A stretch of DNA of 33,475 nt from Filomicrobium sp. (lineage in GTDB: Bacteria; Pseudomonadota; Alphaproteobacteria; Rhizobiales; Hyphomicrobiaceae). Below the pieces are notes generated by a model. That model did not search any database. It worked only from the letters and a program-made list of their open reading frames with translations, and had not been told where the DNA came from. The position numbers and the translations under genes are program-made. The stretch covers positions 1 to 33,475 of the forward strand of contig DAOUZE010000006.1 in the NCBI GenBank assembly GCA_030665765.1. Direction: 5' to 3'. This document shows positions 1-7,601 of this stretch, piece by piece (within the stretch, counting starts at the first letter, position 1; every line of letters starts with the position of its first letter).

Positions 1-175
1 GTCCGGCCGAATGAAGAAGAACCGTATCCGCATTCTAGCGGGTGACCGCGTTACGATCGAGATGACGCCCTACGACTTGACCAAGGGACGCATCAACTTC
101 CGGCACAAGGATCAGCGTTCTGGACCTCCGGGGGGCGGACACGGCGGACCACAAGGCGGCGGTCGCCGTCGCTAA
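1..175 (+). CDS. infA: Translation initiation factor IF-1, C-terminal part (5' truncated by window edge)
   Basis: The reading frame enters at base 2 and ends at TAA 173-175. It contains the IF-1 C-terminal half of the OB fold: [16 protein letters not shown] followed by [12 protein letters not shown], both near-invariant in IF-1. IF-1 binds the ribosomal A site on the 30S subunit during initiation. A typical IF-1 stops soon after the KGRI segment, but this one continues for about 24 residues into a Gly-, Pro- and Arg-rich tail ending GGGRRR. Some alphaproteobacterial IF-1 proteins carry a similar basic tail, so this is probably a lineage feature and not a fusion. The N-terminus lies outside the window. 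Confidence 0.93.
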   Translation, partial: SGRMKKNRIRILAGDRVTIEMTPYDLTKGRINFRHKDQRSGPPGGGHGGPQGGGRRR

Positions 176-247
176 TTCGCGGCCATTGGAAAAGGGTAGC
201 AACTGCTGCGCTCGCTTAGCCCTGCCGATCGGGCTGGCGTGGTGCGG

Positions 248-1805
248 TTAATCCTCAGCATTCACGGGTCCACTTCGACGGCGGTCATGCGGTGTCTTCT
301 TCCGAAGAAATGGCGCGAATGCCGCCTGGCATAGCGCCCGGTAGCCGGCAATGGATATCGTCATCCAGAACATCTGCATCCCCACGACTTGCCAGGCAAG
401 CCTCCGGTTGCCGGTTGAAACCGTAAATACACCGAGCGCCATCGCCGATAGGTAGCCGGAAAGGAGATTGAAGACGCCGAGCTCAAAGAGCCAACCTTCC
501 GCGGGCGATTGGTCGACCGCAACACCGTCACCGTAGAGAAAACTGTATACAAGTATCGCGTAGAATCACGGGTGCACCAAGGTAGTCAGCGTCATGCCGG
601 CCATCAACACTTGGAATCCGGCAAACCGATAAGCTTCTAGTTCCTGCCAAAGCCTGGCTGAATCGCGCTTGTGAATCAGGTATGTGCTGCATACAGCACT
701 TCAGCCAGCGCGTCTGTTGCTTTATCTAGACGCGCAACGATCGCGGTGCCTCCTCCCAGGTCGTCGAGGAAACGAAGCGCACTTCATAGCCCAGTCGGGC
801 AAGCCTAATTCCGACGTCCGCGTCTTCGGTGACATTGTGCGCGTCCCAGCCGCCCGCCCGTTCCAACACACGCCGTGGGAAATGGTTTGACGTTCCTCCG
901 AGCGGAATCGGCATTCCAAAGTGCTCCAGGGCGAGCAGAATCGCGCCAATCAGTTCGTTATATTTGATTGTGAATAGTCGCGTCAGCAAGCTCCGGTTGT
1001 TGTTGTAGATATGCAACCGGGCCTGAACACAGCCGGTCATATCAGGATCTGCGAGAAGCACCGCCACTGCGTCCCGCAACTGATTGAGATGCGGTAGATC
1101 CTCCGCATCGGACACAACGACATAATCGCCGATCGCGTTGGCGAAGGCGTAGTCCAGTGCGCGCGGCTTAGTTCGTGGCTGACCCTGTGGCACGACCACA
1201 ACCCGCGCATTGGGTCGAAGAACGTGTCGCCCGACCGCGGCTTAAGTCCGAGTATCATACGCTTCAACAATGAGCGAAATCAGCAAGCGGTCCGCTGGAA
1301 AATCGAGTGCGCCAAGCCCTTCGAGCAGCTGTCCAATCACCTTTGTTTCGTTGTACAGCGGCGCCAGGACCACATACTTGGGAAGCACCTCAGGCAGAGA
1401 CGCCGCGTCCATGGGCGACGATGGCGTGGGTTTGCTACCACGCCCCTTGAGGAACAAGACAAGCGCCTCGCACCGCAAGATCGTGAGACTCGAGAACGGC
1501 ACACCGATCAGGGCGATAAACATCGGCAGGAACGAGACCGGACTGAGCCCCGCGCCAACAATGCGCACAACCGACAGCACGGCCCCGGAGCGAAACAGTG
1601 GCGCCAAGTGCAACGACTTTGCGGACATCCGAAGGAATTCGCAGCGTTCTCCAATCAGCCCATCGTGTGCTGCCGGGTGGAGCCGGGGATCAGGCGGCTT
1701 AGACGCGCGCCCGACAATCTGCTGCGAGATCGCTTGCCACCGCCGGTTCATGCCTGTCGCATGTTTGAATAGCCACTTGTTTCGCGAACCCAACGTGAGT
1801 GACAT
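248..1805 (-). pseudogene. Decayed family-2 glycosyltransferase (XagB/cellulose-synthase-like)
   Basis: A GT2 protein can be followed along the whole minus strand when lesions are bridged. Recognisable parts in order are the hydrophobic N-terminal segment, PLYNE, VVVPQGQPRTKP, DAED (DxD), GGTSNHF, TEDAD (catalytic Asp), EEAP, QQTRW (the QxxRW motif), then membrane helices to TAA at 248-250. The lesions are an in-frame TAA at 1242-1244, an in-frame TAG at 726-728 (probably an old Trp), a one-base insertion near 686 that changes frame, and a TGA at 566-568. The usual EADD substrate motif reads EAYD (Tyr codon 1257-1259). Homologous-looking frame may continue upstream of 1805 through further stops to about 1943. 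The intact relative would be an inner-membrane processive sugar transferase making a polysaccharide. It cannot yield a working enzyme as written. Confidence 0.88.
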
Positions 1806-2110
1806 GAACCAACATGGTTAGAGAAGAGGGGCCCGAAGTACGCATGAATTCGCGCAAATTAGATCCGGGACATGCCGTGCAGTGATGGACGGGATTGAGC
1901 CCAAAACACAACTCGCTGCGAGGTTTGAACGGCCAAAAAGTCATCCTCCACTTGAGCGGCACAATTCCACCACGCCGGTATCGATATTGGGGTTAAGTTG
2001 CCGTTGCGCTTTCTGAAGGGCTACCGGCGGCTTAGGAGTTAGTTCAGCGGGTAGCTGAATGCGCCGTTTTTCGCCGGTGCCGGCCGATCGAACGCGAGGA
2101 CCTGGAAACA
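1806..2110. other. Intergenic stretch, divergent between GT2 pseudogene and solute-binding protein
   Basis: No intact gene is seen. On the minus strand the frame of the pseudogene continues through stops at about 1827 and 1941, so part of this stretch may be the eroded N-terminal end of that gene. The plus-strand end carries a ribosome binding site (GAGGA at 2096-2100) for the downstream TTG start. Confidence 0.4.
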
Positions 2111-2956
2111 TTGAAATTGCCAAGCTGCCATTCGAGACTTGTCGCTGGACTCGTCGCAATTCTATTAGGGCTCATTTCTGCGGACATTTCGGTGAGAGCA
2201 CAGTCCACCGGTTCGCAGGCGGGCGCTCAAAACAATGAAGGCTTGGCTGTACGCCGCGTCGTCTTACGGTTCTTGACGACCGGTGACTTCCCACCGTTCA
2301 ATTTTTATGACGAGGATGGTGTCCTGACTGGCTTCAACGTCGACCTGGCGCGCGCCATCTGCCTGCAGCTGCAAGTTACCTGTGAGGTCTCGGAGCGGCC
2401 CTGGGCTCAGCTCTTACCATCGTTGCAAAAGTCAGAGGTCGATGCGGTCATCGCCGGGCACGCCGTCACCGCGCAGGCCTTGCAAAAGGTTGCCTTTTCC
2501 GACCGGTATTTCCATACGCCCGGGCGGTTTGCGCGGCGCGGGAATAACACAGGCCTCACGGCCACGCCGGAAGGCTTGGAAGGTAAACGCATCGCGGTTG
2601 CTTCGGGCACGGCCCATGAAGCCTATGTACGCCAGTTCTTTCGCGGCAGCCGGATCCTCGTGTTCGACAATCCCGACATTGCCCGCGAGGCCCTCAAAGC
2701 GGGCGAAGTCGACGTAGTGTTCGGCGACGCAGTCAGCCTCTCGTTCTGGATCAACGGCACAGCGTCGGAACAATGCTGCACATTCAGCGGCGGTGCCTTT
2801 CTCGAACCCAAGTTCTTCGGCGACGGCATGGCCATCGCCCTCCCCAAGGACGATCCGCAGTTGAAGGCCGACGTCAACAACGCTCTAGCGGAGGTCCGCA
2901 CCAGTGGCCGCTTCATTGAACTCGTGACACGTTACTTCCCGTTTCGTCTGTACTAG
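2111..2956 (+). CDS. Family-3 extracellular solute-binding protein (amino-acid ABC transporter type)
   Basis: A 281-residue exported binding protein of the SBP_bac_3 type. Residues 1-30 form a signal peptide (basic start, hydrophobic core, cleavage near VRA-Q). The mature part starts with the family pattern TGDFPPFNF, then GFNVDLARAIC, a WAQLLPSLQ segment and the typical inter-lobe SGTAHE. The start is TTG at 2111, supported by GAGGA at 2096-2100; no ATG lies in frame nearby. Such proteins capture polar amino acids or related small ligands in the periplasm and pass them to an ABC permease. No permease or ATPase gene is adjacent, so it is an orphan here and may serve a distant transporter or act as a sensor-type binding protein. 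The ligand cannot be told. Confidence 0.85.
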   Translation: MKLPSCHSRLVAGLVAILLGLISADISVRAQSTGSQAGAQNNEGLAVRRVVLRFLTTGDFPPFNFYDEDGVLTGFNVDLARAICLQLQVTCEVSERPWAQLLPSLQKSEVDAVIAGHAVTAQALQKVAFSDRYFHTPGRFARRGNNTGLTATPEGLEGKRIAVASGTAHEAYVRQFFRGSRILVFDNPDIAREALKAGEVDVVFGDAVSLSFWINGTASEQCCTFSGGAFLEPKFFGDGMAIALPKDDPQLKADVNNALAEVRTSGRFIELVTRYFPFRLY

Positions 2957-3235
2957 GAGGTTAGTTGGAGGGCTCTCACTGAATTGCTAATAGCAGCGGC
3001 AAGTGCCTGTAAAGACTGGCTTTGGAAGCGTTGCACGCCCCCGTTTCTTGGTCTCGACATTGAAAATGTGATACTAAAGCGGATTAGAACTCTGTGGTAT
3101 AAGTGATTGTGGATGAACAGTGTGCTCATCGTGGTGTCGCACTCCTGCAAACTGAATCTTCAACACCTACCCATTGGAAACTGAATTTAGACGTTGCTGA
3201 TCAGGCTATTTCGACCTGTAGGGGGAGCCAGAGCC

Positions 3236-4027
3236 ATGCCAAAGTACCGATCGCTTTTCATCTCCGACGTGCATCTTGGCACGCGCGCCTGCCAGGCGGA
3301 GCTATTGCTCGGCTTCCTCAAGGAGAATGAGGCCGACACCATCTACCTCGTCGGCGATATCGTCGACTTCTGGCGCATCCGCCGGGGAGCGGTCTGGCCG
3401 CAGTCCCATAACGATGTACTGCAAAAGCTGCTGCGCAAAGTGCGCAAGGGAACCCGGGTGATTTTTATTCCCGGCAACCATGACGATGGCTTGCGTCAAT
3501 ACTGCGGGCAGAAGTTCGGTGGCATCGACATACTGATGCAGACCATCCACGAAACGCCCGACGGCAATCGATATGTCGTCATGCACGGCGATGAGTTCGA
3601 CGTCGTTGTTCGTTATGCCAAATGGCTCGCCTTCCTTGGTGATAGGGGATACCAGCTGGCGCTTTGGACTAACGCCCCCGTCAACTTCATCCGCCGCCGG
3701 CTTGGGCTCGGCTATTGGTCGCTTTCAGGTTACCTTAAGCTGCGGGTCAAATCGGCGGTCAACTTCATCGGCGAATTCGAGCGCAAGCTGTCGAAGGAAG
3801 CCAAACGCAGGAACGCCAACGGCGTTATCTGCGGGCACATCCACCACGCCGCCTCACGCCAGTTTTCTGACATCCATTACCTAAACTGCGGGGATTGGGT
3901 GGAAAGTTGCACCGCGATCGGCGAAACTGATGATGGAGAGTTCAAACTGATCCGCTGGCTTGATGTCGTCCGCGCAAGGGAACCGGCCGCGGACACTGTC
4001 GGTAAAACGAAGCTTGAGGCTGCCTGA
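3236..4027 (+). CDS. plcP: Calcineurin-like metallophosphoesterase, PlcP/LpxH-like
   Basis: A 263-residue calcineurin-like phosphoesterase with the full di-metal signature: DVH (Asp11, His13), GDIVD (Asp41), GNHD (Asn81, His82), MHGD (His117) and GHIHH (His201, His203). The start at 3236 is preferred over an upstream in-frame ATG (3194) because AGGGGGAG lies at 3220-3227. Automatic annotation often calls this family UDP-2,3-diacylglucosamine diphosphatase (LpxH-like). In alphaproteobacteria, where LpxI usually does that step, close relatives include PlcP, a phospholipase C-type enzyme that releases diacylglycerol from phospholipids under phosphate limitation. The next gene, a GT4 glycosyltransferase, begins at the base after its stop codon, as in plcP-agt pairs, which favours PlcP. 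That assignment is inference; the fold and catalytic class are clear. No obvious Pho box was found upstream. Confidence 0.75.
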   Translation: MPKYRSLFISDVHLGTRACQAELLLGFLKENEADTIYLVGDIVDFWRIRRGAVWPQSHNDVLQKLLRKVRKGTRVIFIPGNHDDGLRQYCGQKFGGIDILMQTIHETPDGNRYVVMHGDEFDVVVRYAKWLAFLGDRGYQLALWTNAPVNFIRRRLGLGYWSLSGYLKLRVKSAVNFIGEFERKLSKEAKRRNANGVICGHIHHAASRQFSDIHYLNCGDWVESCTAIGETDDGEFKLIRWLDVVRAREPAADTVGKTKLEAA

Positions 4028-5095
4028 ATGAAGATACTTGTCGCCACCGATGCTTGGCGACCGCAGGTCAATGGTGTCGTGCGGACCTATGAACGGCTGC
4101 GCGAAGAAGCAGCACCGCTGGATGCGGAGATCATCTTCTTGACGCCGGGGGAATTCACCACGGTTCCCTGCCCGACTTACCCTGAAATTCGCCTTTCCCT
4201 GCCGGGCTATGGCTACATCGGTCGGCGCATGCACGAAATCGAACCCGATGCCGTGCACATTGCGACCGAAGGCCCCCTTGGCTGGATGACCCGTTCGCAT
4301 TGCCTGCGCAAAGGGATCCCGTTTACCACGAGTTTTCACACGCGCTTTCCCGATTACATATCGAGCCGCTTCAATCTTCCCGAAAGCTGGATCTGGTCCG
4401 TTCTGCGTCCCTTCCACAATTCGGGAGCCGGCACCATGGTCGCAACGCCCAGCTTGGCGCGCGAATTGGAGGAGCTTGGTTTCCATCGGATAATGTCTTG
4501 GACCCGTGGTGTTGACACCGAACTTTTCAGCCCGCGTCCCGTCAGGCGATTTGGCGACGATGAGCCGGTCTTCCTCTACGTGGGCCGTGTGGCGATCGAG
4601 AAAAACATCGATGCGTTTTTAAACGCCGACCTGCCGGGCAAGAAGGTGGTCGTCGGTGACGGCCCACAATTGCAGGAGCTCAAGGTTCGTTTTCCGGAGG
4701 CTACATTCACCGGCAAGAGAGTCGGCGAAGACCTTGCCGAGTGCTATGCGTCTGCCGATGTCTTTGTCATGCCGAGCCGCACCGAAACCTTCGGTATCGT
4801 CATTTTGGAAGCCATGGCATCGGGCCTGCCGGTTGCAGCCTATCCCGTCACCGGCCCCATCGATCTCATTACTCCAGGCAGGACCGGCGTCATGTCCGAA
4901 GACCTGGCACAGGCCGCCCGCGACGCCTTGCAACTGAGCCGCAATGGCGTGCGAGAGAAAGCACTTGAATACAGTTGGGAGGCCGCCGCGCGGTTGTTCG
5001 TCTCCAACATCGAGAGTGCACTGTTTGCCAAGCAGGGCCGCAAGGTTCCCAAGCGGCGCATGCGACTGGCTCGGCGCCGGCCGTCTCGGGCTTAG
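4028..5095 (+). CDS. GT4-family glycosyltransferase, Agt-like (probable diacylglycerol glycosyltransferase)
   Basis: A 355-residue GT-B fold enzyme. The N-terminal domain has RPQVNGVVRTYE (residues 11-22) and the HIATEGPLG and SFHTRFPDY segments typical of GDP-mannose/UDP-sugar dependent GT4 enzymes such as MgtA-like transferases. The C-terminal nucleotide-sugar domain has FLYVGRVAIEKN, GDGP and the retaining-GT motif E253-x7-E261 in a PSRTETFG context. ATG 4028 directly follows the TGA of the metallophosphoesterase gene, so the two are co-transcribed and probably translationally coupled. Next to a PlcP-like phospholipase it most likely glycosylates diacylglycerol to a glycolipid (Agt role) at the inner membrane. 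Sugar donor and number of sugars added cannot be read from sequence; transfer to lipid A or phosphatidylinositol is possible. Confidence 0.82.
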   Translation: MKILVATDAWRPQVNGVVRTYERLREEAAPLDAEIIFLTPGEFTTVPCPTYPEIRLSLPGYGYIGRRMHEIEPDAVHIATEGPLGWMTRSHCLRKGIPFTTSFHTRFPDYISSRFNLPESWIWSVLRPFHNSGAGTMVATPSLARELEELGFHRIMSWTRGVDTELFSPRPVRRFGDDEPVFLYVGRVAIEKNIDAFLNADLPGKKVVVGDGPQLQELKVRFPEATFTGKRVGEDLAECYASADVFVMPSRTETFGIVILEAMASGLPVAAYPVTGPIDLITPGRTGVMSEDLAQAARDALQLSRNGVREKALEYSWEAAARLFVSNIESALFAKQGRKVPKRRMRLARRRPSRA

Positions 5096-5117
5096 CAGCT
5101 CCCTTATAGCTGGCAAT

Positions 5118-6020
5118 TCATGCCGCATCCGAGCCATTGCCGCGCGCCGGAACAATCATGCGCAAATTCCCCCCGCCGAGTTCCACCGTGACTGGTGTTT
5201 CTCCGTCTTCATCGCCATCGATCTGAACAGCATGGCCGGGTTCCGAGACGCTCACAACGCGACATGAGAGTACCTTCACACCCGGCAGCCGGTGGTGCAG
5301 TCCGAGCCCCAGTGCGATCATCTCCAGAAGGCGGCCGAACCGCGATGTTGCCTGGAACAGCACGGCGAAGAGCTCCGCCTTGCGCACCGAAGCGCCTCGG
5401 GTGATCAAGAAACTCCCGGCATAACGACTCGCCTTGGCAACCACCAACCAGCTGGCAGTGTGAACCTCACCATCGACATTAACCTCAAACGTGCGAGGTT
5501 TTCGAAAGGTGGCTTTCAGGATCGGCCAAACATAGGCCGCCTTGCCAATGCGCCGCTTTAGCTCGAGGTCGAGTGCGGCAATGACCTCACCGTCGAAGCC
5601 AACACCCGTCATTAGAAAGAAGGGTTCGTTTCCCGCCATCGCCCCGGGAATCTCCGTCTCCGGACCATCGAGCAACATTTGGGCAACTGCGATCGGCGTC
5701 GATGGCAACGGAAGCTCGCGCGCGAGCACGTTACCTGTACCGGCCGGAATAACACCGATCGGCACGCTGGCATCGGCGCCAACCGCCTTCGCCAACGCCC
5801 GAACAGTCCCATCACCGCCGACCGCTACGACGGCGTCATATCCGTCGAAGTGGACAATCCGCGCCAGCGCGTCCCGCGATAGGTTGCCACCAAGGTTCCA
5901 AAGCCGCAGCATTACGACCTCGGCGCCGCGCCGCTTCAACTCGTGCACGACGCGCCGAACCAGCCGATGGCGCCGCATACCTGCGACCGGATTGTGTAAA
6001 AGCAAGAATCTTTGGCGCAT
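5118..6020 (-). CDS. Diacylglycerol kinase family lipid kinase (DgkB/YegS-like)
   Basis: A 300-residue soluble lipid kinase of the DAGK catalytic family. It shows HNPVAG at residues 9-14, the nucleotide-binding GGDGT at 68-72, IPAGTGNVLARELPLP at 91-106 and the TGVGFDGEVI segment of the second domain. Family members phosphorylate diacylglycerol or related lipids such as sphingosine using ATP. It is convergent with the glycosyltransferase gene, with 22 bases between the two stop codons and no terminator visible there. Beside a phospholipase-like and a glycosyltransferase gene, a role returning diacylglycerol to phosphatidic acid is plausible, but the substrate is inferred. The ATG at 6020 is the natural start; the protein then begins directly at the Rossmann-like domain. 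Confidence 0.88.
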   Translation of the reverse strand: MRQRFLLLHNPVAGMRRHRLVRRVVHELKRRGAEVVMLRLWNLGGNLSRDALARIVHFDGYDAVVAVGGDGTVRALAKAVGADASVPIGVIPAGTGNVLARELPLPSTPIAVAQMLLDGPETEIPGAMAGNEPFFLMTGVGFDGEVIAALDLELKRRIGKAAYVWPILKATFRKPRTFEVNVDGEVHTASWLVVAKASRYAGSFLITRGASVRKAELFAVLFQATSRFGRLLEMIALGLGLHHRLPGVKVLSCRVVSVSEPGHAVQIDGDEDGETPVTVELGGGNLRMIVPARGNGSDAA

Positions 6021-6112
6021 GTGAGTTTTATGCTCGTGCTAGATGCATTTAATGCATGCGTGACCAATGCGAACTGGACATTTCACTTGTATACCGAGGA
6101 GTTACAGGAAAC

Positions 6113-7003
6113 GTGACACAGATGATCAGTGCCGCGGGCACGTTCAGCGAACAGTTTAGCGCTTGGCTGGTTGTAGCGCTGCCCAATCTCATCGCAGCCA
6201 TCATTATTCTGATTGTAGGCTGGTGGCTGGCGGGGCGTGTTGAGCAGGGAGTTTTAAACCTGCTCGGCAACCGGTTGGAAGTTGACACAACCCTGCGCAC
6301 GGTGCTCTCAAAAGTCGGCCGCTACATCGTGCTCATCCTCGTTCTGGTTGCCGCTCTCAGCCAGCTTGGTATCCAAACCACCACCCTCATCGCGGCGGTG
6401 GGCGCCATCGGCCTGGCCATCGGTCTTGCGCTCCAGAGCACATTATCCAACATCGCCGCCGGCATCATGCTGTTGTGGTTGCGACCCTTCAGCATGGGCG
6501 AGTTTATAGAGTCGGGCGACAATTCCGGCACAGTGGACGACGTTGGTCTATTCGCCACCACACTGATGCGCGTGGATGGCGTCTATGTTTTCGTCCCGAA
6601 TTCGCAACTCTGGAATAACAAGATCACCAACTATTCAAAGAAAGCCAAGCGGATGTTGCGCGAGGTTTTCACCATCTCCTACGATGACGATATTCGTAAA
6701 GCGCGACAGGTTCTGCTCGATCTAGTCAAGTCGGATGAACGCATCGATGCGACCCCAGAGCCGATCGTCAAGGTCAAGGAACTTGGCGACAGTGCGGTTG
6801 CGCTGGAACTGAGAGCCTGGACCAACACCCCCGATTTCTGGCCGGCGCGATGGGACCTCGTCGAGCGCGGTAAAATGGTGCTGGAGGCTGGCGGTCTGTC
6901 GATCCCGTACCCGCAGCACGACGTCCATATCCGCACCTACGAGCAATCAGGTGAAGGTGTCGGCAACCTGATCCCGGTTGGATCGCCGTCCGGCAATGCA
7001 TGA
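6113..7003 (+). CDS. Small-conductance mechanosensitive channel (MscS family)
   Basis: A MscS-type channel of about 296 residues. It has three N-terminal membrane helices, the third being the pore-lining Gly/Ala-rich helix (AVGAIGLAIGLALQSTLSN), followed by the beta domain (PFSMGEFIESGD, VPNSQLWNNKITNYS) and the alpha-beta vestibule with a short C-terminal tail. These channels open on membrane tension and release solutes during hypo-osmotic shock. The start is uncertain: GTG 6113 has GAGGAG at 6096-6101, ATG 6122 is nine bases on, and ATG 6056 lacks a ribosome binding site. The neighbouring BCCT transporter would provide the opposite process, solute uptake. Confidence 0.9.
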   Translation: MTQMISAAGTFSEQFSAWLVVALPNLIAAIIILIVGWWLAGRVEQGVLNLLGNRLEVDTTLRTVLSKVGRYIVLILVLVAALSQLGIQTTTLIAAVGAIGLAIGLALQSTLSNIAAGIMLLWLRPFSMGEFIESGDNSGTVDDVGLFATTLMRVDGVYVFVPNSQLWNNKITNYSKKAKRMLREVFTISYDDDIRKARQVLLDLVKSDERIDATPEPIVKVKELGDSAVALELRAWTNTPDFWPARWDLVERGKMVLEAGGLSIPYPQHDVHIRTYEQSGEGVGNLIPVGSPSGNA

Positions 7004-7085
7004 GATCGCGTCGGTTCAGCTAGGGCCAAGCGACTGAGCGAAGCCAGGGAGAGTTGCCATTAACGAACGGCCCAGCACCAACAAC

Positions 7086-7601
7086 GTGATCTTGAACATC
7101 ATCGCCTTTCAGTTGGCGTGGCTGGCCCTTGTCATAGGGGCAGCCAATGGATTGCCTTACATCGGGCTGCCCGTGGTGGTCGTAACGATCATGCTTCACC
7201 TGGTGAGGTCTCCGCAGGCATTGCCGGAGGTGAAACTCCTTCTGGCTGCCACGGCTGTCGGGTTCGTGGCTGAAAGCGCGTTCCTGGCGGTCGGATTGGT
7301 GCGCTATGTCGAGCTCACCTCGATCTCGTGGTTGCCACCGGCCTGGCTCGTGATGCTTTGGCCGGCGTTCGCGACGCTACTCAACGTGACCTTCCGACCA
7401 TTCCGTGAATGGGTCGTCGCGGCGGTGATCTTTGGTTTCGCCTTTGCGCCGCTGGCTTACTACGCCGGGGCCAAGCTAGGTGCCATGACGATGCCCGACC
7501 CGGTTATTCGCAGCCTGTCCCTCATCGGGGTCGCATGGGCTGTAGCCTTGCCGTTGTTGCTGACTTTGGCCTTCCGGTGGGATGGCTGGAAGGACGCATA
7601 A
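7086..7601 (+). CDS. DUF2878 family membrane protein
   Basis: A protein of about 171 residues, almost entirely hydrophobic, with five or six predicted helices; it resembles the DUF2878 family (small inner-membrane proteins of unknown function). Characteristic parts are the N-terminal FQLAWLALVIGAA helix, FVAESAFLAVGLV, and PPAWLVMLWPAFATLLN. The only common start codon in frame is GTG 7086, which has no visible ribosome binding site. A strong AGGGAGAG lies at 7046-7053, five bases before an in-frame ATT at 7059; this would add nine polar residues. The stop codon abuts the stop of the convergent BCCT gene. The gene follows the MscS gene by about 80 bases and may share its transcript. Function is not known. 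Confidence 0.75.
   Translation: MILNIIAFQLAWLALVIGAANGLPYIGLPVVVVTIMLHLVRSPQALPEVKLLLAATAVGFVAESAFLAVGLVRYVELTSISWLPPAWLVMLWPAFATLLNVTFRPFREWVVAAVIFGFAFAPLAYYAGAKLGAMTMPDPVIRSLSLIGVAWAVALPLLLTLAFRWDGWKDA

Noticed and set aside
1224-1821. Plus-strand open frames of about 180 residues over the GT2 pseudogene
   Set aside because: They lie antisense to sequence with clear glycosyltransferase motifs and show no domain or signal of their own.
2957-3235. A Pho box upstream of the PlcP-like gene
   Set aside because: I looked for two CTGTCAT-like repeats expected for phosphate control and saw no convincing pair, so phosphate regulation is not claimed from sequence.
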